Source: Loxodes magnus (taxonomy: Eukaryota > Ciliophora > Karyorelictea > Loxodida > Loxodidae). Taken from it: 64,000 bases of DNA. The stretch spans positions 62,001 to 126,000 of the forward strand of contig CAMPDV010000869.1 of the NCBI GenBank assembly GCA_946699065.1, written 5' to 3'. Within the stretch, counting starts at the first letter, position 1; each line of letters opens with the position of its first letter. Position numbers and translations under genes: made by a program. Positions 10,601-23,384 of the stretch are shown one piece after another. Under the pieces are notes generated by a model, which ran no database searches, had not been told where the DNA came from, and saw only the letters and a list, made by a program, of their open reading frames with translations.

Positions 10601-13073
10601 GAAAGAATAAGTTTAGTCTTAGAGGAAATGTTAATTTTTATTATGGCTCTATTTAATAAGGAATATCCTTTCAAATATAAATGAAATCTCTATTTTACGC
10701 TTTTTCATTCTTGCTAAGTAAATCCTATATTGATTAAACTTGTCTATGCTAAATTAGCAACATCAAATGCAATCTATTTAAAGCTTAAACTCTTGAAAGT
10801 GTGTTAGAGATAACTTATTAAAATATTAAAAGCAGGATATCTAATTAAGCAAAGCCTTTCGCCTTAGTAGTATTAAAAAGCTTACTCTATTTAATTAAAA
10901 TTATGAGTTTATAAGCTTAATTAACATTAGAGCATGAAGTCTATTATTACTTATAGTTATTTAAATATTGTTGCTTTTATATCTAGCATTAAGTAACTCA
11001 TGGTAAAGCTATTTAAATAATCAATATAATTTAAAACAGTAAATCTTTAAATAATTTCAGGAATTTCATGGGGCATCTTCCTTTAAATAAGTGATTCTGA
11101 TTATCTGTCAAAAAAGACTAGCATGAAATAATTATTAAACATAGCAACTGCATTTTATTATTTTTTAAATAAACTTTATTATTAAAAATCAAACTAATTC
11201 AAACACGATCAAGCAAATGCTATTTATAAAATTAAGCTAAGTAAATAACTATTAAAAACAGAAAAAAATTAAATCATTAAATAAATTAATTATGCTATTT
11301 ACTAACATTCCAGGAACTTGCAGAAAAATTAACAATTAAAGATTAATAATTTTTTATATTCCTAATAAATTAAGTAAAATTAATTGAAATAAAAAATAAA
11401 TATATTAATAATAGATAAATTAAATACTAGGAACTAAATATAATAAAAATAGTTAAATATAATAATTTATATAATAATTTATTATAATAATATTTAATTT
11501 AAATAGTAATGTTTAAATATAATTATCATTATTTATTTTTTATTTATTTCTGTCAATTTTTTTTAATTTTTATCCTCTCTGTTTTTAGAATAAATTTTTT
11601 TTACTTTTATTTTTTATTTAATTCATTATTTATTTTTATGATTCTATTTAAAAACTAAGTTTTAATTAGATTATTGTTTTTCATTACATTTTTTATTTTT
11701 TATTTTCTTTTTAGTTTTTAATTTAGATAGTTCAGTGAATGATTTATTGAAAGCAATTTTCTAATCATTTTAGAACTTTTAGCTTTACTTTTGAAAAGAT
11801 ATGCTTGTTAGGAATTGCAAATCAAATGTTTACAATTAAATTGCTAATTATTTGATAAATAATTTCTTGAAACTATTATGATTGTTTAAAATCTTTTAAA
11901 AAAATTACTTAAAAGTTGCTTCTTAAGCACTTAATATCTCTATAAGTAGGTTAAATTTATAATATAGTAGTAAGCCCATTAAAATGGCAAGGATTAGACA
12001 ATTTAAAAAATGATATTATATAATAGCAGCTAAATAATATCCTGTTGCTTGATATCTGAGGTTAGTGATTTTGAAGAGCCAATGACATAATTAGATATGT
12101 TTAATGGGACATGATACTATAATGCTTATATCTTATTAATAGCTGATTTATGTTTTTAACTCTCTTAATATTGGTTATACTGGTATAGATTATTTAACTT
12201 ATTAGTAAAAGACTTAGTAGTTAGTAAAATATTTATTTAGTAATATATAAGTGCTAGAAGATCTACTACTGTATCAATAAATACCTTATAAACAAGTCTT
12301 AATTTAAACTATCTACTATGTTATATTTTATCTTTCTTAATCATTAACTTTCATTAGCAAAAACCACTACAATCTAAGCATTACATATAATAAATGATTT
12401 AACAAGGAGGAACAAGAAAACAAAACTTTCATATGATTCCATAAATAACCAAAATTAAAAGAGATTTAATTAATTAAGAAAAGCTAAAACTTAATGTTAG
12501 CCTCAATTAACTCTAAAGATTTATTAGCAGGAATACTGAAGGTCTATAAGTATCTATTTTTATATTCTTTAACTAAAATATTTTAGATAAGCATCATTAT
12601 TTAAATCTAACTGTTCATTATACTTTTATTCTTTTTAATAGTTCATAGTGATAAACTTCCTTTATAAAATAAATGAAGTTATGAATTATTAATTAGCTTA
12701 ATTATTAGTATTAAATCTAGAGCAAGAATTTGTTAAAAAGTTAAATGGTCAAATTATATAAAAAGCTATAAAAAGGAAGTAAAGAAGGATAAGTTAAATA
12801 GATAAGCTAGAAATGAAATTTGAAATGATTTAGAGTTATACTTATAATGAACTAACTATATAATACTTCTTAAGTGTTTTTAAGCATAAGAGAATTTTTA
12901 ATTTAGAAGTAGATAATCTTATTTATGTTATTAACATCTAAGTTTAAAATTAGTTAAATAAAAATAAAGCTTAAAGACCATAAATCTCTATCCTTTTTAT
13001 TATAAATTCCTATTCATTTGTTAAGCAATCATTATGGTAAGTTTCACTTTTATGCGAAGCACCTTTAGTGAGA
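7619..13073. other. gene-poor AT-rich tract
   Basis: More than 5 kb dominated by A and T, in which TGA is so rare that long open frames arise by chance. I found no family motif. A minus-strand frame near 12130-11700 and a repeat at 9640-9860 are the only parts that look protein-like. Recurrent words such as AAGCTATTTAAAT (near 10499 and 11004) hint at diverged repeats. Confidence 0.4.
9640..9860 (-). repeat. dispersed repeat, related to 63655-63960
   Basis: Read on the minus strand, this matches the end of the window. Both have AAAAATGAAATAG, AAAGCTAG-AAAATATTAC, GTAGAAATAACATCAGAT, AAGAAAAATAATGAGAAGAT and GATAAAATCTAAA in the same order. In the Gln code both translate to MQKQHQI-EKQWED, so they may be copies of a coding gene or of a mobile or satellite repeat. 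The copies differ by small indels. Nothing else identifies the family. Confidence 0.5.
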
Positions 13074-14640
13074 TCAGAGTTATAAAGAGTACAGGACCTT
13101 CTTCTCCTTGTCCTACAACTATCCTGTTTATTAAATGCTGAAATAAAGTTTATCATTTTTAACAGAAGAGTAAACATTTTCATTAGGAAATAAAGTATAA
13201 AACGAAGCAATCTTCTCCTCCTTAAAATTCTTCTTTGTCTTAAAACTTTTATTTTCAGTCTAAAAAGACTCAAATAATTTCATCATTCTCTGTTAAAGTA
13301 ATAATAATCAAATAGTTTCATTCTTAAAGCTTTTAAACTAAATTTTAGTAAGAAAATGTTTTTTTACTCTGATGCATAAATTAAATAGGGGTCAAGATAC
13401 TTAAGAGGTTTAGGAAGGTAGTTTCATAAAGCTTCTAATTGCTATAAATTTAGAAGCAATGACTAGTTTTTAAGCTAAGGTCTTATACTTAAGTTTAAGA
13501 CTTAAAATCAATAGATTTCATAGTTTTCTATTTATAATATTGATTGTTACTTTTTGTTATGTTTTACTAGAATGCTAATTAGAAAATGGCATCAGTATCA
13601 GTTATATCTAGAGTTATTTTCCTCATCTACTCTAAGAAATCAGATCCTTAAATTGATAAAATTTCTTTCTCCTTGAATTAAAAGCAAGCCAGTAAAAGGT
13701 TGCCTAAGAACTTTATGCCTTCATTAATAAAGCACATTAAAAGCCTGCCATATTATTTTTCTGGCAAAAAACCTAAGAATAGGTTGAAAAAAAGTTGTTC
13801 AACAAGTATAATGAACATCCCTTTTGAATTATGTGCTTCTTTATCATATTATTTTATTTTTTATAGTATCTAAGGATATTTCTGCTCTGTTATATCTCTA
13901 AAAGCAGTTATTATTTTGATATTCTCTTTATCACTAAAAGCAAAATGCCACTTAAGGTTACTCGATCTATAATTTCTTTTGATAGCTCAATGCATCGATT
14001 TATAACCAGTCATGTTTCCTCCGTATTAATATATCTTAATAGTAAAGCGCATGTTACAGTCAAGCTTGGACAAAAATCGATTTCAGGGAATTACCTAAGC
14101 AAAACTCAAGGAGTTGCCTAAGCTATCTTTCTCCTTTGTTATTTAATTAAATTAATTTTTTACTTGCTTTAAAGTCAAATCCGAAATCAGGAAATATTCT
14201 CATGCCTTTATCCCCACTTTCTGTCATAATGTTTTACGAAATAAGCAGATAGTTATGTAATATTTCGATCTAAGTATGCATATTAACTAATACTATACTT
14301 ATTAGTTTATCAGGAACTCCTTTCCTTATAATAATTTTTCATTTAGAATAGTGAGATTCTTCTATATTCACACAACTCCATATATTCTCATACTTATTTT
14401 ATTCGCTTTAATAATCAGAAGTCTACTTCAACCTTTAATATTCAGAGAAATCTCAGTAGCTCTATTATTCTTATAATTCAGAAAAGGTATTTTCTTTATT
14501 TACAGGCAAACAGCAAAATTATACCCATTTTAATAAGTCAAGCAATTCAAATCTTTATGCTAATTAATTGAATTCATAATAACTAATTTATCCCCTATCT
14601 CTTAAACTATTTCCAAACTTCTGTAAATAATCAAGATTTT
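13074..14640 (-). CDS. TBC (RabGAP)-domain-like protein
   Basis: The minus-strand frame reads, in order, KTLWQKVGIKAWEYFL, VIPWNRFLSKLDCNMRFT, ITAFRDITEQKYPQ, EQLFFNLFLGFLPEKQ and GRLLMCFINEGIKFLGNLLL. The last two match the C-terminal half of TBC domains (kWFl.LF...lP, then the rvWD..l.EG.kvLf.+al. helix pair). TBC proteins switch off Rab GTPases at membranes. A clear arginine-finger IxxDxxR and YxQ pair are not both visible, so activity is uncertain. The start is unsettled: an ATG lies at 14577, but coding character continues to about 14640. One frame step near 13280 leads to a C-terminal part ending at TGA 13076-13074. Several Trp codons are TGA. The plus strand is also open over a long range here, but without family motifs. 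Confidence 0.5.
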
Positions 14641-15521
14641 TACATCCTTATGACACTATTAAGTTTATCCTATTAAGATGATTGATAATGAACTAGCATT
14701 AAACTTATTATGCTTTTTAGGTAAAAATCTTAGTTTATTAAGGAAATTACTGTAAGTATGAATTAAATCTAGCAAGTATTAATTTAGAGTACTTCAATAG
14801 TTAATACATCTATTAGTAAAATCTTAGTTATTTTATACTAAATTACTTATTTATTTATAGCTATAACTATATTTTAAAGAAAGTCACTTACATCAGTAGA
14901 TATTGCTTTCAGCACTATTTATTTATTTCATTCTAACTAATGCAAGTAATCTTTTAGATATACAAGAGAGTATTATGCCTAAATATTAACTTGAATTTAA
15001 CTTATTAGCAAATAGTTCACAGAATTGAAATCAGAATATATTCAATAAGTATGATTGTTGATTTAATAATAACTTACAGTGAGATACCTACAAAAGAAGC
15101 CATTGATATATGCTTAGTATTATTATTTGATTTATAAAAACAACCAAATTTTAAGATATTAAATGGTAATAACTAGATAGAAAAATCTAATGGCAAATCT
15201 AAGTTAAGAAAATTCTATCTGCTAAGATAAGTAAAATGCTTATAATGGTTAGATTAATACAATGAAGAGATAAATATAATTTATACTTGCATAGGTCAAT
15301 TCTAGTTTAATATAATTGATTGCATTTATAATATATTGTTTAGATCCTAATTTTTATAATTATAATTATTAATTGAGTTCCTTTAATAATTTTTAGCTTA
15401 TAGTAAAAATAAATGATTGCATATTTCCTTATAAATATATATAGTTTCGAATGTTTAGGGTATTTATGGAATTAGTTAACTTAATTTTATTTTGTTTAAA
15501 CTGATTGTAAGATATAAATAA
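14641..15521. other. AT-rich spacer, no gene seen
   Basis: Intergenic between the GBP-family gene (its stop at 15524) and the start of the TBC-like gene. No motif found. Confidence 0.4.
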
Positions 15522-18350
15522 TCATTCACTTTACTGTATTGAGTTTATTTCTAATAGCCTCAAAACCTTTTCTTTTATTTCAATAGGCAGCTTCTCGCAC
15601 TCGGTCATTATGCATTTTTTTCTTTTGCTTTTAGTGCATTCAATTAGTTAAGTTAATATTTCAGATATTATTTAAAGATTATCCTCCAAAATTCTATGAC
15701 TCAATTTCCATCTAGTTACCCTTTCCATTTAATCTTGCATATCTTTTTCTTGAATTTTTATTATTTCTCCAAAATGACTTATTTGAACATCTTTATCATT
15801 TTATTGCTGCTTAAAGCTTTATATAGAATCTTAAAGACTTTTAGACAACTGAAAATTTATTTTTTTGTAAGCTTAATTTTCTTATTCTATTCTTGCAAGA
15901 TACTAATTTTATCTGGATATTTAAAAATTAAGTTTATTAATTTCTTATTATTTCTACTTTTCTCTACTCACCATTTAGTCCTTTTAATTCAACTTTAAGT
16001 TCTCAATGTCACTCTTATATTAAGCAATCTATTGCTCATAGAAACTCGCATCTCTATTTGCTTTTAGTTTCAGCTCAATATTCTCTTCTGCTAATTTTAA
16101 TTTCTCTTAAGTTAGTTTTTACTTATTTTTAAGCTTATCATCAATTCTAGTAAGTTCTTCTCTCATTTTATTTTCAAAGGCATCTTCTTCGCTTAGACCA
16201 TCATTCTTTAAATGATGATTAATTTGAGTAAGCGCTTTCTTCGATAGATCAACGCTTCTGCTCCTTTCTAAATGAAACATTTTACTATTTTCGATTAGCT
16301 ATTATTATAAAGTAGAAATTTGTTTCTTTTGATTTAGAATCAAATCATTTAATTCGTTTATCTAGCTTTCGTTAAGTTAATTAATAGTTTCTACCTCCAA
16401 TTTGCTTTTCTTCTATTCCTCTTTTTTTTAAATTTCTTACTTTTTTAAAAGGCAATTATCTTAATACAGCTTATTCTCAGCTTCTACAATTCTTTCATTT
16501 AGTTCAGACTTGATTTTATAGATAACTTATTCAAGTTCCTCTTTCTAAAGTTGAAATTAGAGCTGATTTTCATTAATTTACTGTTTCAACTTTTCTTCAT
16601 TAATTTTGTTTTTCTCGATTATTAATTATAGAACTTGTACTTGATTTTCAAATTATTACTTCTCAAAGTTAAAATCTCTTATTTGCTCTTGAACAATATC
16701 TTTCAAGGCTTAAAACAGTTAATCTTAAAACTCTATAAACACCTAAAGCTTCCTAGGGTCAATAGCAGATGATTTATATACGTTTGATATCTTTTTTCAG
16801 TTTTAAATTAGTTAAATTACTTTTTACTCTTAGTTACCTTACTTAAGACTGTCATATTGTGCTTACATTATCTCTTTACAGCTGATTTCACTGGCATTCT
16901 CATTAGATTGCTAGATAAAGAGAAAAGATTGTTGAAGTGATTGCTAAAATTCATTTTTTCTTTCTATAACCTCAGTATCATTTAATAAGTAAGTATTCAT
17001 ATTTTCAAATTAACTAATTGATTTTTCATAGTGCTGCATATACTCCTAATAAAGGTCTTCGCTTTCCATAGGAAATTAATTTTGCTCTATCTTTTGAAGT
17101 TTTTCTTAGAATTTTGACTCAATTTATTCTTTATTCTTCTAGCCTCTGACGAAACAGCTTCTTCAAAAGCTGAGAAAATGCAAAGAATTCCTTTAAAATT
17201 GAGTTTGAAAATGAAGTCTTAAGCAATATTGAGGAGTATTTAACCAGTTACCTATAAATTCATTACTTTCTTTACTTCTATGCAATCATTCAACCTTTCA
17301 AATTTATCCAATAGAGTAAATTGAGTTCTTATCTCCTTTACTATTGTTTGAGAGGATTCTTACCAGTCTTAAATATTTATTTTGCTAATGTCTAAAAATG
17401 TACCACAACCTAGCATAAGCATAAAAATAGGGGAAGTGATATTTAAAGAAAGAGTTAGAAGTAATTTATCTACTTTTATTCAGTTAGACGAAGTTTTGAA
17501 TCTAGGTTAGACAATTTAAAAGCTAAATGCTTTGCTAAATTTCCTACTCTTCACTCAATACAATAAAACTAGAACTTAGCAAGATTTGCAAAAAGTATCC
17601 TATTTTTAATCATTTATACTCATTATTATCAAGGATTAGATAGTTTCTTCAGTATCAATTATGACTTTTTAGTAAAGGGGATAATGCTATTTCATAATCA
17701 TATGCTATCTTTTTACATTAAACTCAAGTTTAAAGAAGAGTCTGCATTTGCGTTACTAATTAACCACTTCTGAATTTATTCAGTCTTTCCTATTAATGAA
17801 ATTAAAGCTACAGGATAATCTAGTGCCTACATAAATTCCATTGCTTTATCTGAAATTTCCAAATATCTTGAATTTTCTGAGTAAAAATTTACCTTAGTAA
17901 TTAATAAAAGGTATAATCTCTCCTTTTTCCATTTAAATTAGAAGTATTTAAGATATCATTGAAAATATCATTGAAGGTATTTCTTATACTTAATATTTTA
18001 AGATTTATTCAATTCTTTATAGTTCAATACTTTTACTTTTGCCGGTATGATATTGCTCCTAATATTTTACTTTAAACATCTAAATTCTTTTTATTTATAT
18101 TCGAAGGAACTCAAGTAAAAATAAACCTACGCAGCTGGTTTTATCGTCCTTCTAAATTTTGAAAAGTACGATAATGCTATTTTGACTGGTGAATCCCTAA
18201 TTCCTTCTTCAATAATTTAAAATTTAAGCTTTACTAAATTAAAAAAAGCTTATCAAAATGTTTCTAAAGTACTTTAAACTGAATTTAGAGTATTACCCAC
18301 TTGTATTATAAATCAAATATATAAAAGAACCTTAGAATAAATAAGTTTTG
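15522..18350 (-). CDS. guanylate-binding protein (GBP) family, possibly inactive
   Basis: Large dynamin-like GTPase architecture on the minus strand. ALDYPVALISLIGK is the beta-1/P-loop entry, followed by SLNLSLMQKDSIWLWNSI, the GBP signature in which T.GIWmW precedes switch 2; both Trp are TGA (17700-17692). Then come KVIIDTEE (DTEG position), LQILLSSSFIVLSEEQEIQQ (LLSS.F.YNs.g.I) and a long helical C-terminus with FPMESEDLYQEY and coiled coil, ending at TGA 15524-15522. The P-loop reads GKTEQIQKW, so the GKS residues are missing. A 17-nt intron (17139-17155) joins FEEA to KNKEQIESK. At least three other frame steps (near 17890, 17670 and 17590) have no intron and suggest indels or decay. 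Upstream protein-like sequence continues to about 18350; the start is not fixed. Confidence 0.6.
17139..17155 (-). other. 17-nt GT-AG intron in the GBP-family gene
   Basis: On the minus strand GTTTCGTCAGAGGCTAG interrupts the frame. Removing it joins CIFSAFEEA to KNKEQIESKFQEK, a continuous helix matching the GBP middle domain. Leaving it in puts the two good stretches in different frames. Confidence 0.65.
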
Positions 18351-19471
18351 CTGTTTAATCTTAATTTCAAAGTAAAATTTAATCTTGTGTTTACTTTTAT
18401 AGGCTTTTACTTGCTTTATAAATAAATATAAAGCAACTCTATATAGAATATATTTCAATGTGTGAATGCTTATAAATTTTCCTCATTAATATTTTTTCAA
18501 CCATTTTTAAAATTAATAATGCTTATAAGTACAATCCAGGTAAAATATTATATTAAATTTGTGGCTTTTTCTAGTTATTAAGAAATTATTATATAGAATG
18601 AAGTATTTAGTATTTTTTTAGTTTATCTTAAATTTTTTTCCCTAAAGCTATTTTTGGAATTTAAATACGTAAATTGCTTATTAGATTTTTATTTTAGAGT
18701 TATTGCCTCATTTAAATTCAGTTGCTAATAATATGTCCTAAAATATTATAACTACAGCAAAATTTATTATTTGCGGGAGAATTTAATTTAATAAATTTTA
18801 ATTCCTAAGGTCTATAATCTTGAAATTTTGTTTCTTAAACAATATATTCTATCATTGTATTTATCATATCTATATTATTTTCTTCAATTCTTTAGACTCT
18901 AATTCTCTTTAATTACTATATTAATCAAACACAAAATTTGATTATCATATCCAACTGTAAAGAAAAATATAGGATATTTTTACATTAAAGTTCTAGAATA
19001 TTCAAATAATTAAATTTATTCTAATTACTAGCTTAACTAGTGTTTCATTCCTAAATTTTAATTTTAATCCTTAGTTTTATTGCTTTTCTTTATAATGATT
19101 ACTAATATTAAATTAGTTTAATTTATAGTAAGTGAAATAGCAAAATAGATATACTAATAACTTCATTAGTTTTAAAATATCATAAAGATACTTATTTTAC
19201 ATTTATTCTATTTAGCCTCATTTTACTTTAATCTCTTACACTTCTAATATGTATAAAGTGCTTCTCAGTTTAACTTTTATAGATGTTTAGAGAGATATTT
19301 ATAGTAAGTTATTTCAGATTTTTTTAGACTATTTTGAGAATTTTTAACTGGCAAACTATGAAAATTAAAAGAAGAGTATAAGTTAAAATTTTAGCTAAAA
19401 TATAGGTATTCTTATATGTATTTAACTAGCTTAATATTGTTAAGATATTTAATTTAAGAAGTTATTTTAAG
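18351..19471. other. AT-rich spacer, no gene seen
   Basis: Intergenic between the RdRP stop (19472) and the 5' side of the GBP-family gene. No motif-bearing frame. Confidence 0.4.
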
Positions 19472-22400
19472 TCAGGTTTAGTTATGTCTATGGAATTGCA
19501 TAGAATTAATTTTCTGCTTTCTCTATGCTAAATATTGAGCTCCTCTGATCCAGGGAAAACTTAAGAAATTAAAGTTTTATCATGAAATCTCTAATCCCTA
19601 TGTGCATTTTTCTTAGTAAGCCAGTTGATATCACATACATGCTTGAATTTCTCTTAAAGAAGTAGGACACTAATCAAAAATAGAGGAGTATTTCATGTAG
19701 ATGAACTCTCATTCAAGCTATATATCATTAATGACGTTAATCTTAGTTTGTCTACTCTTTACACTACAGATAAACTCAAATTCTGTACTGATATCATATT
19801 TCTTTAGTAGATAGATCGTTTCCATTTTGTACATAAAATACATCGTTTAAGATCTAATAAATAATTCCTTCTCTTGTTCTTTCTCCTAACTTTAAGGTAT
19901 TAGATCATTGTCAATTACAATTTAAGATAGCTTAATTTCACTTTCCTTGGGGAAATATCTAAACATAACTCCAAGTATTCCTTCACTTTCATAAGATTAA
20001 TCAAGGTTTTTTCCCATATAATCAGGCCATTATGAGATAACAAAATTTTCAGGAATATTTGGAAATATCCTATGAATTGGCCATTCAAAAAGAAATTAAT
20101 ATTATTAAGCAAGCTCGATGCACTTCTAATCTAGAGTACCTAATGAACTCATATCAGCAATAGCACAGTGCAAATTTAAGATTTTTTCTATTTTATTATT
20201 TTTAAGAAAATCAAAGAACATATTAATAACTTCTTGCTATTACTATTTCTAACCCTTTGCTTTGACTGTATTATTAAAATTTTAGGGCATATAATATGGT
20301 TCTATTTCTGATACTAAGTTTTATTCCCATATCACATGAAAATTGTCTCCTAATCTTCCTCCTGAAAGTTCTATAGGATGGTTTCTTTTTCCATTTTATG
20401 GAAAAACGATTACATTTACATAGTGCTAAAACTTTATTTATAAGTCAAATTCATTACCATATTCATCGTTCTTGAAATCTACTGCTTAAAGAACTTATAT
20501 GTCTCCAGGATGAAGGCAGATATCTCGTGTTATAACTACTGGTCCTGTTATTATTTAGCTCTGCTCTTAAAATGGAGTTTTTAATCTGAATAAAACATTA
20601 TCCTTGGTCAAGGATTCCTCTCTCATCAATAATTCCCATTAAATAAGCTCCATCCTTTATTAATAGGGTAGACTTATACTTTAAGCTTGTTAGTTAATTA
20701 TTTAAGAGCTATAAAATTAGATTTTTTAAAAGGATTCCTCCTAAAATGTAAAATGGTTGCTAAGCAAATCTTCTAATTATTTATTATGGTGCCTTATTTT
20801 GGATATGGTGAGCTATCACTCTGACTAGCATAAAAATATAAATTTTCCTTAGTAACTTCTCCTTCAGTTGCTATATGCCATATGTCTAATACCATTTTTT
20901 CTTGTTGTAATAATAAAGTGGTTTTGGAGACACCTCTACTATTCAGTGTTTATATTATTTATTTATTTAAGTAGCAAGGTTACCAGATAGATGGATTATA
21001 TACTTCAAAATCAGTAAATAGACTTTCAAATTTTTTTTAACTAGGCCTTATTCTTATTAATGAACCTTTTAGCCTTGGATCTAAAGTCAATATTCCTTCA
21101 TAGCCAGAATATCCAAATTTAATAGCCGAAATAAACTCACTATGCTAGTCTCATTCCAATTTTAACCTTACTTAATCCAGCATTTCACGCGAAATAGTTC
21201 CACTTCCTTTTGTAAAAGGTTCTTTTCTTCCCTAATTTTATAAAAAAGCATCATTAATTTCCTCAACTTTAACTTCGTTAGTAATTAAGCAAGATGGCTT
21301 AAAGTAGATGTCTGTATCTTCGGAGCATTTAATTGTGCTGTTAATGGCAAAAATATCTCCTAGTAAACTGAGAACTTATTATGAGCCCTGATTTTTGTTA
21401 ATGAATCAAACTTAAAACTAACAGAAATCTTTAAAAGTAAGAAATTCAAAATTATGATATCCTATACTAAAGTTGCTAAACAGCTTTCTGCAGCTTGACT
21501 CTATCTAAGGACTTATATTATTGTGATTATTGAGATTCTCATCTAAAAATAAGACTAAAATGAGCGCATTTGGAGTTTCATTAAGATTTCTTGTCAAAGT
21601 TGTCTAGTACTAAATCAAAGGGAAAAAATAAAAAGTCTGAGAAGGGGTTTGAATGATTTTCCTAATTCTTGAGTATTTGTTAGGATCCAACTAAATGGAA
21701 GGTTAAAAATTAATTGCCTTTCAAGCTTCTTGATAAGCCTGGCTTAGTTGTAAAGCTAAGTGAGAATAAACTTAATTAAGTAGTCTATTATTTTCGTCAC
21801 GAATATTGATTTTCATATTAATGGCTCCTTCTAAAATAAAAATCTACATGTATTATAATATTTCCGGTAGTTTGTGCTTCAATTCTTCGTCTAGACAACA
21901 TTTTTCCATCTCCTCTATAAACTTGGGATAAATAGAAAATGGAGAAATAATTTATTAGCTCAGTAAAACCAGGATATTATACTAAACGTCGAATGTAAAT
22001 AACTAGTTTTAAAGTACTTTTTTTGAATCTATTAATTTTAGTTACTATCACGACATTTCATCTACTAAGGATTTTTCATACTTTAAGTCTAGATTTATGA
22101 GAATAGATTTAAATATCTAAATGTTCTATGGAAATATTCTAAAGGTAAAGCAGTTAGAGCAAAAAGAATTATATAATAAGTTATCTTATTAGTTTAAGAC
22201 AAACTAGTTAGAGCATCTGTAATATAAAGGAGCCTTCAACAACTTTTTTAAATTGTCTTCGTTTTCTTCTGTACCTGCTATGTAATAAAAGGGAGATCTA
22301 TTTAAAACCAAATAAAAATTGTCATTTTAATCTAGAACCACATTTGCTATATGTAACTAAAGGAATTCTATTCTATAAAGTTAGTTTTATATTTCTAGAT

Positions 22401-22968
22401 CTAATCATATAATTTTTCTTTTTTTGTCTACTCCAAATGTGACTAAGATATCAGTAAAGGTAATTGATTTTCTAAAACATGATTTATGAAAAAGTGAGCC
22501 TATGTCTAATTTTACATTAACATATTGGTAGTTGAATTTCTTGCTATTTATAGATTCATAAAAGGTTTTCTGATGCTAAGTCTTTATCGGCATTCCTTGT
22601 ATTTAGATTTTCTATTGCTAGCATAACTAAATAAAATTTACTACTTCGCCTTAATCACTCAAAATAATTCAACCTGAGCCTTTATTAATGTTATTTCTTT
22701 GCAATGCAAAGTTTTGAGCCTAAGTACCTTTGGGAATATAGTGACTGGGTATAAGGTCTATTTATCTTATTGATTTAAAGTTATAAATGTTTTTAAAATC
22801 CTGAAGTAGCCTATCTGCACTATAACTGTAAGGTACATTCAATATAAGTATTTAATGATCTATCGGATTCATATAATGCTTGCTATTTTGTCTAATCTTA
22901 GTTGTATTTTGTTTCGGTACTGATATGTTAAACTTTCCTTTAGGAACACTTTAATGGCTAAGACTCAT
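19472..22968 (-). CDS. RNAi-type RNA-dependent RNA polymerase homologue, catalytic motif altered
   Basis: ATG 22968 (MSLSHQSVPKGKFN) opens a protein of about 1,150 residues ending at TGA 19474-19472. The cellular RdRP (RDR/QDE-1) core is unmistakable: DGAYLMGIIDERGILDQGQ, then GPVVITRDICLHPGDIQVL, then VFPQNGKRNHPIELSGG, then a segment ADMSSLGTLDQKCIELAQQ and, near the end, ACMWYQLAYQ and LSFPWI. These enzymes make dsRNA for small-RNA pathways. At the catalytic site (20342-20365), where the family has SGGDLDGD, the sequence reads SGGRLGDNF: one residue short and missing Asp. A 19-nt GT-AG intron (20655-20673) precedes DGAYLMG, and one extra base is needed between it and GPVVITR. It may be an inactive paralogue, a pseudogene, or affected by assembly error. 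Confidence 0.85.
20655..20673 (-). other. 19-nt GT-AG intron in the RdRP gene
   Basis: GTCTACCCTATTAATAAAG on the minus strand. Its removal joins the upstream frame (NKLKVQ) to DGAYLMGIIDERG. A 25-nt form starting at the upstream GTATAA also restores frame, so the donor is not certain. Confidence 0.5.
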
Positions 22969-23384
22969 ATTATTAAACAAACAAAAATATAAATTTTTAA
23001 AGTACTTTTATTTCATAAAAAATTTAAAGTTTATAATAAATGTTCTTTATATTCAAACTTTAGTCTATACTTTTATTAAGCTTTAAGATAAATGCTCAAT
23101 AGTCTAGTTTATTCATTGGTAAGTCAACAATAATTTTCATAATAATCATGAATATTTATATTTCATCTAAATATTATAAAAGAGCTAGTTAAAGACCTCA
23201 TGATATTATTTCCATATTTATACTTTATGAGTAATGCATATTTTACTTATTATTTTTTCAAATTTTCTCTAATAATAAAAGTTATTAAGATTTTAGTTTA
23301 TAGATATTATTAAAAATATCCAAAGGAGTACTTTTGATTTTTTTAAACTTTATTAAATGTTAATAAATGTTTCAATCAAGTTTC
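22969..23384. other. AT-rich spacer between two minus-strand genes
   Basis: No motif seen. It holds the promoter side of the RdRP gene and the 3' flank of the Gln-rich gene. Confidence 0.4.

Noticed and set aside
13010-13273. Arg-rich minus-strand 87-residue frame
   Set aside because: An adjacent minus frame reads a smoother protein that continues the TBC-like gene.
13586-14650. Long TGA-free plus-strand frame from ATGGCATCAG
   Set aside because: Open by chance in AT-rich DNA. The opposite strand shows TBC motifs over the same span.
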